Shown: piece by piece, positions 57,464-64,000 of the stretch
Numbering within the stretch: the stretch's first letter is position 1
How the letters are laid out: the number at the start of each line of letters is the position of its first letter
Origin: Streptomyces genisteinicus
Lineage (GTDB): Bacteria > Actinomycetota > Actinomycetes > Streptomycetales > Streptomycetaceae
NCBI RefSeq assembly: GCF_014489615.1
Contig: NZ_CP060825.1
Location: 1,467,501-1,531,500 of the forward strand
Direction: 5' to 3'
Length of the DNA: 64,000 nt
The notes under the pieces: model-generated
What the model was told of the DNA's origin: nothing
The model's database searches: none
Seen by the model: the letters and a program-made list of their open reading frames with translations, nothing else
Position numbers and translations under genes: made by a program

Positions 57464-58429
57464 ATGCGTGCCCAACGGACACCCGCGGACCGGACGTTCG
57501 CGTACGGCGCCGCCGCCGGCCTCGCCGCCGACCTGCTGATCGGGGACCCGCGCCGCGGACACCCCGTCGCCGCCTTCGGACGGGCCGCCGGCGCCGTCGA
57601 ACGCCTCCTGTGGCGCGACGACCGCGGCCGGGGCGTCCTGCACACCGCGGTGTGCGCCGGGGGCGCGATCGGGGCGGGTCTGCTCGCCACCCGTGCCGCC
57701 GGCCGCTCCCCCGCCGCCTCCGTGGTCCTGACCGCCGCCGCCACCTGGGCCGTCGTCGGCGGCACCACCCTGGGGCGGGAGGCACGCGCCGTCGGCGCCG
57801 CGCTCGCCGCCGGGGACCTCGGCACGGCCCGTGAACGCCTCCCCCATCTGTGCGGCCGCGACCCGCAGGCCCTCGACGAGGCGCAGATCGCCCGCGCCGT
57901 CGTGGAGTCCGTCGCGGAGAACACGTCCGACGCGGTCGTCGGGGCGCTCGTGTGGGGCGCCGTCGCGGGCGTGCCGGGCCTGCTGGGGTTCCGGGCGGTC
58001 AACACCCTCGATGCGATGGTGGGCCACCGCTCCCCCCGGTACCTGCGCTACGGCTGGGCCTCGGCCCGCCTGGACGACGTGGCCGGGTGGCCGGGCGCCC
58101 GGCTCACCGCCGTGCTCGCGGTGCTCGCGGGACCCGACCCGCGGGGCGCCCTGCGCGCCTGGCGGGCCGACGCGGACAGGCACCCGAGCCCCAACGCGGG
58201 CCCGGTGGAGGCGTCGTTCGCGGGAGCGCTGGGCGTGCGGCTGGGCGGCACCCTGTCGTACGCGGGGCGCGTCGAGCACCGGCCCGTCCTCAACGGGGAG
58301 GGCCGGGCCGTGGAGTTCGGGGACATCGACCGGGCGGTGCGGCTGTCGCGCCGTGTCGGCGCACTGGCGCTGGCGGTCTGCGCGGGCGCGCGGCTGGTCC
58401 GCGCCACGACGAGGGGGAGGCGGACATGA
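57464..58429 (+). CDS. cobD: Adenosylcobinamide-phosphate synthase CobD/CbiB
   Basis: This 321-residue membrane protein attaches aminopropanol (phosphate) to cobyric acid in cobalamin nucleotide-loop assembly. It has family motifs GAAAGLAADLLIGDPRRGHPVAAFGR, AENTSDAVVGALVWGAVAGVPGLLGFRAVNTLDAMVGH and RYGWASARLDDVAGW. It has four to five hydrophobic segments. It overlaps cobQ by ATGA. It is the first gene after the riboswitch. Confidence 0.95.
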   Translation: MRAQRTPADRTFAYGAAAGLAADLLIGDPRRGHPVAAFGRAAGAVERLLWRDDRGRGVLHTAVCAGGAIGAGLLATRAAGRSPAASVVLTAAATWAVVGGTTLGREARAVGAALAAGDLGTARERLPHLCGRDPQALDEAQIARAVVESVAENTSDAVVGALVWGAVAGVPGLLGFRAVNTLDAMVGHRSPRYLRYGWASARLDDVAGWPGARLTAVLAVLAGPDPRGALRAWRADADRHPSPNAGPVEASFAGALGVRLGGTLSYAGRVEHRPVLNGEGRAVEFGDIDRAVRLSRRVGALALAVCAGARLVRATTRGRRT

Positions 58430-59943
58430 GCGGCGGCGGACTGCTGGTCGCGGGGACGACGTCGGACGCGGGCAAGAGCGTGGTGACCGCCGGGATCTGC
58501 CGGTGGCTGGTGCGCCAGGGGGTGAAGGTCGCTCCCTTCAAGGGCCAGAACATGTCGCTGAACTCGTTCGTGACGCGCGAGGGCGCGGAGATCGGACGGG
58601 CGCAGGCCATGCAGGCGCAGGCCGCGCGGGTGGAGCCGACGGCGCTCATGAACCCGGTGCTGCTGAAGCCGGGGAGCGACCGTTCCAGCCAGGTCGTGCT
58701 GATGGGCAGACCGGTCGGCGAGATGAGCGCACGGGGCTACCACGGCAACCGCCAGCGGGAGCTGTTCGAGCCGGTGATGGCCTGCCTGGACGAGCTGCGC
58801 GGCAGCTACGACGCCGTGATCTGCGAGGGCGCCGGCAGCCCGGCCGAGATCAATCTGCGGCGCACGGACATCGTGAACATGGGCATCGCGCGGGCCGCCC
58901 GGCTGCCGGTCCTCGTCGTCGGCGACATCGACAGGGGCGGGGTGTTCGCGCAGTTCTTCGGCACCACGGCGCTGCTGGACGCCGCGGACCAGTCGCTGGT
59001 GGCGGGCTATCTCGTCAACAAGTTCCGCGGCGACGTGACGCTGCTGGAACCGGGCCTGGAGATGCTGCACGGCCTGACCGGACGGCGGACCTACGGCGTG
59101 CTGCCCTACGCACACGGGCTCGGCATCGACGAGGAGGACGGGCTGCGGGTGTCGCTGCGCGGCGCCGTGCGCGAGTCCGTCGTCGCCCCGCCCGTCGGCG
59201 AGGACGTGCTGCGGGTCGCCGTCTGCGCCGTGCCGCTGATGTCGAACTTCACCGACGTGGACGCGCTCGCCGCCGAACCCGGCGTCGTGGTCCGCTTCGT
59301 GGACCGGCCCGAGGAGCTGGCCGACGCCGACCTCGTCGTCGTCCCCGGCACCCGCGGCACGGTCCGGGCGCTCGCCTGGCTGCGCGAGCGGGGCCTCGCG
59401 GCGGCGCTGGCCCGGCGGGCGGCCGAGGGACGTCCGGTGCTCGGCGTCTGCGGCGGCTTCCAGGCGCTCGGCGAGCACATCGAGGACGACGTCGAGTCGC
59501 GGGCGGGCGAGGTCGAAGGACTCGGACTGCTGCCGGTGCGGGTGCGGTTCGCCCGCGAGAAGACGCTGGCCAGGCCGGTGGGCGAGGCGCTGGGCGAGCG
59601 GGTCGAGGGGTACGAGATCCACCACGGCGTCGCCGAGGTGCTGGGCGGCGAGCCCTTCCTGGACGGCTGCCGGGTGGGCTCGGTGTGGGGCACCCACTGG
59701 CACGGCTCGCTGGAGGGCGACGGCTTCCGCCGGGCCTTCCTGCGGCAGGTGGCGGCGCAGGCCGGACGCCGCTTCGTCCCCGCGCCGGACACCTGCTTCG
59801 GCGCGCTCCGCGAGGAGCAGCTGGACCGGCTCGGCGACCTGGTCGAGGAGCACGCGGACACCGGCGGGCTGCTGCGGCTGATCGAGCAGGGGCCTCCGGA
59901 GGGCCTGCCGTTCGTCCCGCCCGGCGCACCGGCGGCACGGTGA
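58426..59943 (+). CDS. cobQ: Cobyric acid synthase CobQ
   Basis: This 505-residue glutamine-dependent amidotransferase adds amides to adenosylcobyrinic acid a,c-diamide. The N-terminal ATP-binding domain has GTTSDAGKSVVTAGICRW and the FKGQNMSLNSFV motif. The C-terminal glutaminase domain has GVCGGFQALG (catalytic Cys), YEIHHG and the His in WGTHWHG. ATG 58426 overlaps the cobD stop by ATGA. Confidence 0.97.
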   Translation: MSGGGLLVAGTTSDAGKSVVTAGICRWLVRQGVKVAPFKGQNMSLNSFVTREGAEIGRAQAMQAQAARVEPTALMNPVLLKPGSDRSSQVVLMGRPVGEMSARGYHGNRQRELFEPVMACLDELRGSYDAVICEGAGSPAEINLRRTDIVNMGIARAARLPVLVVGDIDRGGVFAQFFGTTALLDAADQSLVAGYLVNKFRGDVTLLEPGLEMLHGLTGRRTYGVLPYAHGLGIDEEDGLRVSLRGAVRESVVAPPVGEDVLRVAVCAVPLMSNFTDVDALAAEPGVVVRFVDRPEELADADLVVVPGTRGTVRALAWLRERGLAAALARRAAEGRPVLGVCGGFQALGEHIEDDVESRAGEVEGLGLLPVRVRFAREKTLARPVGEALGERVEGYEIHHGVAEVLGGEPFLDGCRVGSVWGTHWHGSLEGDGFRRAFLRQVAAQAGRRFVPAPDTCFGALREEQLDRLGDLVEEHADTGGLLRLIEQGPPEGLPFVPPGAPAAR

Positions 59944-60028
59944 ACGCCGGCAGGGGCCACGCCGGCGGGCCGCCCCGCGACGGGGCGCGCGCAGACGTCG
60001 AGGGAACGACTGAAGGAGTGAGCAGGCG

Positions 60029-62068
60029 ATGAGCGTCCACTATCCGTTCACGGCGGTCGTCGGGATGGACGACATGCGGTTGAGCCTGCTGCTCAACGCC
60101 GTGTCCCCGGCGATCGGCGGTGTGCTCGTACGAGGTGAGAAGGGCACCGCCAAGTCGACGGTCGTGCGCGGTCTGACGGGTCTGCTGCCCGCCATGGACG
60201 TGGTGGCGGGCTGCCGGTTCGCCTGCCGCCCCGCGGCTCCCGACCCCGGGTGCCCGGACGGCCCGCACGAGGGGGCCGCGGCCGTGAGCAGGCCGACGCC
60301 GCTGGTCGAGCTGCCGGTCGGCGCCTCCGAGGACCGGCTGGTCGGGGCGCTGGACATCGAGCGGGCGCTCGCGGAGGGGGTCAAGGCGTTCGAGCCGGGC
60401 CTGCTGGCCGACGCGCACCGCGGAATCCTCTACGTGGACGAGGTCAACCTCCTCCACGACCACCTCGTCGACCTGATGCTGGACGCCGCCGCCATGGGCG
60501 CCTCCTACGTGGAGCGCGAGGGCGTCTCCGTCCGGCACGCCTCGCGCTTCCTGCTGGTGGGGACGATGAACCCGGAGGAGGGCGAGCTGCGTCCGCAGCT
60601 GCTCGACCGGTTCGGGCTGACCGTGGAGGTCGCCGCGTCACGCGACCCCGGCCGGCGGGTCGAGGTCGTACGGCGCAGGCTGGCGTACGACGACGACCCG
60701 GCCGCGTTCGCGGCACGCTTCGCCGGGGAGGAGGCGGCGCTGCGGGAGCGGATCGTCGCCGCCAGGGCACTGCTGCCCTCGGTGGTGCTCGGCGACGCGG
60801 TGCTGCGCCAGATCGCCGCCACCTGCGCCGCATTCGAGGTCGACGGCATGCGCGCGGACATCGTGATGGCACGCACCGCGACCGCGCTGGCGGCCTGGGA
60901 CGGCCGGACGGAGGTCGCCGGGGAGGACGTGCGGCAGGCCGCTCTGCTCGCGCTGCCGCACCGCAGGCGGCGCAACCCCTTCGACGCGCCCGGCCTGGAC
61001 GAGTCGAAGCTCGACGAGGCCCTGGAGCAGTCGGGCGACGACCCCGAGCCCGACCCGGACCCCGGTGACGGGGGCCCGGACGGCGGGCCCGGCGACGGGG
61101 GCCCCGACGGCGGCCCGGGAGGCGGTGTCCCGCCCCAGGGGCAGGGGCAGGAGTCCCCTGCCGCGGGCTCCGGGGAGGACCCGGCGCCTTCTCCCCCGCC
61201 CGCCCCCGGCCCCGGCCCCGGTGAGCAGCGCCCCGTCGGGGCCGGCGAGCCGTACCGGACGAGGATGCTGAGCGTGCCCGGGCTCGGCGAGGGCGCGGCG
61301 GGGCGCAGGTCCCGCGCGTACACCGAGCACGGGCGCACCACCGGCTCCCGCCGGCCGCGGGGCGGCCTCACCAAGCTCCATCTGGCGGCGACCGTCCAGG
61401 CGGCCGCGCCCCATCAGCGCGCCCGGGGGCGCACCGGACCGGGTCTGGTGGTGCGCCGCGACGACCTGCGGCAGGCGACCCGCGAGGGGCGCGAGGGCAA
61501 TCTGGTGCTCTTCGTGGTGGACGCCTCGGGCTCGATGGCGGCCCGGCAGCGGATGGGCGCCGTCAAGGGCGCGGTCATGTCGCTGCTGCTCGACGCCTAC
61601 CAGCGGCGCGACAAGGTCGGTCTGATCACCTTCCGGGGGCGCACGGCAGAGCTGGCGCTGCCGCCCACGTCGTCGGTGGACGCGGCCGCCGCCCGGCTGG
61701 AGTCACTGCCGACCGGCGGGCGCACCCCGCTCGCGGAGGGGCTGCTGAAGGCCCACGGGACACTGCGCACCGAGCGGCTGCGGGACCCGTCCCGGCGGCC
61801 GCTGCTGGTCGTCGTGACGGACGGCCGGGCCACCGGTGCGGGCGACGCGTTCGGGCAGGCGCTGCGTGCGGCACGGCTGCACGCCGCCGAGGGCACCGCC
61901 GCCGTCGTCGTCGACTGCGAGTCCGGGTACGTACGGCTCGGACTGGCCGGCACCCTCGCCGGCGAACTCGGCGGCACCGCCGTCACCCTGGACGAGCTCC
62001 GTGCCGACGCGATCGCCGGCCTCGTCCGGGACGTCAGGGAAGTTTCCACCGCCAGGAGGGCCGCGTAA
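60029..62068 (+). CDS. ChlI/ChlD-type AAA chelatase subunit (candidate cobaltochelatase)
   Basis: This 679-residue protein fuses an AAA+ ATPase (Walker [11 protein letters not shown] near residues 30-40; [35 protein letters not shown]), a long Pro/Gly/Asp-rich linker (about 330-420) and a C-terminal VWA domain with the MIDAS VDASGSM. It is the BchI-BchD/CobS-like partner of a large CobN subunit. No CobN gene is in the window next to it; the 85-bp gap before it is empty. Its cobalt role is inferred from the cob context. ATG 60029 follows GGAG with a long spacer. Confidence 0.92.
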   Translation: MSVHYPFTAVVGMDDMRLSLLLNAVSPAIGGVLVRGEKGTAKSTVVRGLTGLLPAMDVVAGCRFACRPAAPDPGCPDGPHEGAAAVSRPTPLVELPVGASEDRLVGALDIERALAEGVKAFEPGLLADAHRGILYVDEVNLLHDHLVDLMLDAAAMGASYVEREGVSVRHASRFLLVGTMNPEEGELRPQLLDRFGLTVEVAASRDPGRRVEVVRRRLAYDDDPAAFAARFAGEEAALRERIVAARALLPSVVLGDAVLRQIAATCAAFEVDGMRADIVMARTATALAAWDGRTEVAGEDVRQAALLALPHRRRRNPFDAPGLDESKLDEALEQSGDDPEPDPDPGDGGPDGGPGDGGPDGGPGGGVPPQGQGQESPAAGSGEDPAPSPPPAPGPGPGEQRPVGAGEPYRTRMLSVPGLGEGAAGRRSRAYTEHGRTTGSRRPRGGLTKLHLAATVQAAAPHQRARGRTGPGLVVRRDDLRQATREGREGNLVLFVVDASGSMAARQRMGAVKGAVMSLLLDAYQRRDKVGLITFRGRTAELALPPTSSVDAAAARLESLPTGGRTPLAEGLLKAHGTLRTERLRDPSRRPLLVVVTDGRATGAGDAFGQALRAARLHAAEGTAAVVVDCESGYVRLGLAGTLAGELGGTAVTLDELRADAIAGLVRDVREVSTARRAA

Positions 62069-62676
62069 TGCCGCAGGGACAGCCGACCGTCGTACCGGAC
62101 GACGGCCTCACCACACGCCAGCGCCGCAACCGCCCCCTGGTGTTCGTGCACACGGGTGTCGGGAAGGGCAAGTCGACGGCCGCCTTCGGGCTCGCCCTGC
62201 GCGCCTGGAACCAGGGCTGGCCGGTCGGGGTGTTCCAGTTCGTCAAGTCGGCCAAGTGGAAGGTCGGCGAGGAGAACGCGCTGAAGGTGCTGGGCGCGAG
62301 CGGCGAGGGCGGCACGGTCGCCTGGCACAAGATGGGCGAGGGCTGGTCGTGGATCCAGCGGGAGCCCGCGGCCGGCGAGCAGTCCAACGAGGACAAGGCC
62401 CGCGAGGGCTGGGAGCAGGTCAAGCGGGACCTCGCGGCCGAGACGCACCGGCTGTACGTGCTGGACGAGTTCGCCTACCCGCTGCACTGGGGGTGGATCG
62501 ACACCGACGAGGTGATCGAGGTGCTGCGCTCCCGGCCGGGTACCCAGCACGTGGTGATCACCGGGCGCAACGCGCCGCAGAAGCTGGTCGACTTCGCCGA
62601 TCTGGTGACCGACATGTCCAAGGTCAAGCACCCCATGGACGCGGGGCAGAAGGGCCAGCGGGGCATCGAGTGGTAG
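62068..62676 (+). CDS. cobO: Cob(I)yrinic acid a,c-diamide adenosyltransferase CobO
   Basis: This 202-residue ATP-dependent adenosyltransferase of the CobA/CobO type has the P-loop TGVGKGKSTAAFG (near 30-42) and the typical FQFVKSAKW and GRNAPQKLVDFADLVTDM motifs. It attaches the adenosyl group to the corrin. ATG 62068 overlaps the chelatase stop by one base (TAATG). It overlaps cobB by 7 bp at its 3' end. Confidence 0.95.
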   Translation: MPQGQPTVVPDDGLTTRQRRNRPLVFVHTGVGKGKSTAAFGLALRAWNQGWPVGVFQFVKSAKWKVGEENALKVLGASGEGGTVAWHKMGEGWSWIQREPAAGEQSNEDKAREGWEQVKRDLAAETHRLYVLDEFAYPLHWGWIDTDEVIEVLRSRPGTQHVVITGRNAPQKLVDFADLVTDMSKVKHPMDAGQKGQRGIEW

Positions 62677-64000
62677 CACGTCTCGTCATCGCCGCACCGT
62701 CCTCGGGGGCGGGCAAGACCACGGTCGCGACCGGCCTGATGGCCGCGTTCGCCGGGCGGGGCCTCGCCGTGTCCCCGCACAAGGTCGGCCCCGACTACAT
62801 CGATCCCGGCTACCACGCCCTGGCGACCGGGCGGCCCGGCCGCAACCTCGACGCCTACCAGTGCGGCACCTCGCTGATCGCGCCGCTGTTCGCGCACGGC
62901 GCGCGCGGCTGCGAACTGGCCGTCGTGGAGGGCGTCATGGGGCTCTACGACGGGGCCGCCGGGCAGGGCGAGCTGGCGTCGACGGCCCAGGTGGCCAAGC
63001 TGCTGCGGGCGCCGGTGGTGCTGGTGGTGGACGCGTCGTCGCAGTCCCGGTCGGTGGCGGCGCTCGTGCACGGCTTCGCCTCCTGGGACCCGGAGGTGCG
63101 GATCGGCGGGGTGATCCTCAACAAGGTCGCCACCGACCGGCACGAGCATCTGCTGCGGGAGGCGCTGGAGGAGTCCGGCGTACCGGTGATGGGGGTGCTG
63201 CGGCGGGCCGCCGACATGGCCACGCCGTCGCGGCACCTGGGCCTGGTGCCGGTGGCCGAGCGGCACACCGACGCGGTGGACGCGGTGCGGGCGCAGGCCG
63301 AACAGGTGCGCCTCGGCTGCGACCTGGAGGCGCTGCTGGCGCTGGCGCGCTCCGCGCCGCCGCTCACGGACACCCCCTGGGACCCGGCGGCGGCGGCCGG
63401 GGGCGACGCCCTCGCCGACCGGCCCGCGGGCCGGACGCGGACCGGGGCGGACGCGGCGGGGCCGGTGGTGGCCGTCGCCGGCGGGGCGGCGTTCACCTTC
63501 TCCTACGCCGAGCACGTCGAACTGCTCCGGGCGGCGGGGGCACAGGTGGTCCCCTTCGACCCGCTGCGCGACGAACGGCTTCCCGAGGGGACCCGCGGGC
63601 TCGTCATAGGCGGCGGCTTCCCCGAGGTGTACGCGCCCGAACTGTCCGCCAACGAGCCGCTGCGCCGGGCCGTCGCGGCGCTGGCGAGGTCGGGGGCCCC
63701 GGTCGCGGCGGAGTGCGCGGGGCTGCTGTACCTGGCGAAGTCGCTGGACGGGAAGCCGATGTGCGGGGTGCTGGACGCCGAGGCCCGGATGACGGGCCGG
63801 CTGACGCTCGGATACCGGGAGGCCGTCGCGGTCGCCGACAACCCGCTGGCCGCGTCCGGCACGAGGCTGCGCGGGCACGAGTTCCACCGCACCGTGCTGG
63901 AGCCGGGCTCCGGCGCGGTCCCCGCCTGGGGCATGGTGCGTCCGGAGCGCCGGGTCGAGGGCTTCGTGCAGCAGGGCGTGCACGCCAGTTACCTGCACAC
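62670..64000 (+). CDS. cobB: Cobyrinic acid a,c-diamide synthase CobB/CbiA (3' truncated)
   Basis: The frame starts with GTG 62670 (VARLVIAAP), overlapping cobO by 7 bp, and stays open to the end of the window (443 codons visible; a full protein is about 460-480). The P-loop APSSGAGKTTVATG, a VGPDYIDPGYHALATGR segment, the GVMGLYDGAAG motif and the C-terminal glutaminase segment EFHRTVLEPGSG, with catalytic Cys in AECAGLLYLAKSL, are visible. It amidates the a and c side chains of cobyrinic acid. Confidence 0.93.
   Translation, partial: MVARLVIAAPSSGAGKTTVATGLMAAFAGRGLAVSPHKVGPDYIDPGYHALATGRPGRNLDAYQCGTSLIAPLFAHGARGCELAVVEGVMGLYDGAAGQGELASTAQVAKLLRAPVVLVVDASSQSRSVAALVHGFASWDPEVRIGGVILNKVATDRHEHLLREALEESGVPVMGVLRRAADMATPSRHLGLVPVAERHTDAVDAVRAQAEQVRLGCDLEALLALARSAPPLTDTPWDPAAAAGGDALADRPAGRTRTGADAAGPVVAVAGGAAFTFSYAEHVELLRAAGAQVVPFDPLRDERLPEGTRGLVIGGGFPEVYAPELSANEPLRRAVAALARSGAPVAAECAGLLYLAKSLDGKPMCGVLDAEARMTGRLTLGYREAVAVADNPLAASGTRLRGHEFHRTVLEPGSGAVPAWGMVRPERRVEGFVQQGVHASYLH

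Overview
The window is high-GC (about 70 percent or more by eye) actinobacterial chromosome, almost certainly Streptomyces. Supporting features are a chaplin, Spo0M and WhiJ/DUF397-type developmental genes, frequent GTG starts, ATGA/GTGA stop-start overlaps and many long hairpin terminators. From memory, the gene order resembles the S. coelicolor segment running from chpE to the cobalamin genes (around SCO1800-SCO1850); this was not checked by alignment. Most of the window reads as conserved core chromosome. I see no rRNA, tRNA, transposase, integrase or CRISPR array.

Layout. 1-5.5 kb: truncated Spo0M, a PEBP/YbhB protein, an HNH nuclease, a TauE permease, an NfeD/SPFH membrane pair and an orphan ABC ATPase. 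5.7-12 kb: a conserved hypothetical, a cysteine-less chaplin (ChpE type), a NarL-type two-component pair, an SDR-QueA pair and a secreted lytic-transglycosylase-like protein. 12-17.7 kb: a double-FHA ABC transporter, serB, a SixA phosphatase and two tiny membrane proteins. 17.7-21.8 kb: an MFS exporter divergent from a GntR/FCD regulator, a secreted hypothetical and the fabG-fabI operon.

22-25.1 kb is the most accessory-looking part. It holds a HicA-like small protein followed by an HTH protein, with a perfect 26-bp palindrome at the gene boundary. Next to it is a WhiJ/AbaA-type set: an ATP-binding anti-sigma-like protein, an XRE/DUF5753 regulator and a DUF397 protein. 25.2-35.7 kb: tldD-tldE, tyrS, a YeaQ-type membrane protein, a DUF3099 protein, a small Cys protein, moaA, the DUF485-ActP acetate symporter operon and a secreted subtilase. 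35.8-44.6 kb: a CoA transferase with apparently permuted domain order, an alcohol dehydrogenase, a VIT1-type transporter, a DEDDh-BRCT exonuclease, a LIM-like zinc protein, SURF1, a GH15 enzyme and an SDR lacking the catalytic Tyr/Lys.

44.6-48.4 kb: an envelope-stress (Asp23/Gls24-AmaP-DUF2273-DUF6286) operon, a crotonase and a mini-HTH protein. 48.7-55.4 kb: an ABC-F protein preceded by a 7-codon ORF, a zinc metallopeptidase, a VOC protein, a 477-aa unknown, an alpha/beta hydrolase and a class II aldolase. 55.5-57.1 kb: a Pit phosphate transporter with a PHO-box-like promoter, plus a small membrane protein. 57.2-64 kb: a cobalamin riboswitch heading a cobalamin operon (cobD, cobQ, a ChlI/ChlD-type chelatase, cobO and cobB/cbiA, which runs off the end).

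Main points for a second look: the HicA-like/HTH cassette and its palindrome, the permuted CoA transferase, the ABC-F leader ORF, the MFS/GntR operator, and a recurring leaderless promoter layout (a -10 hexamer, 6-8 nt, then the start codon).
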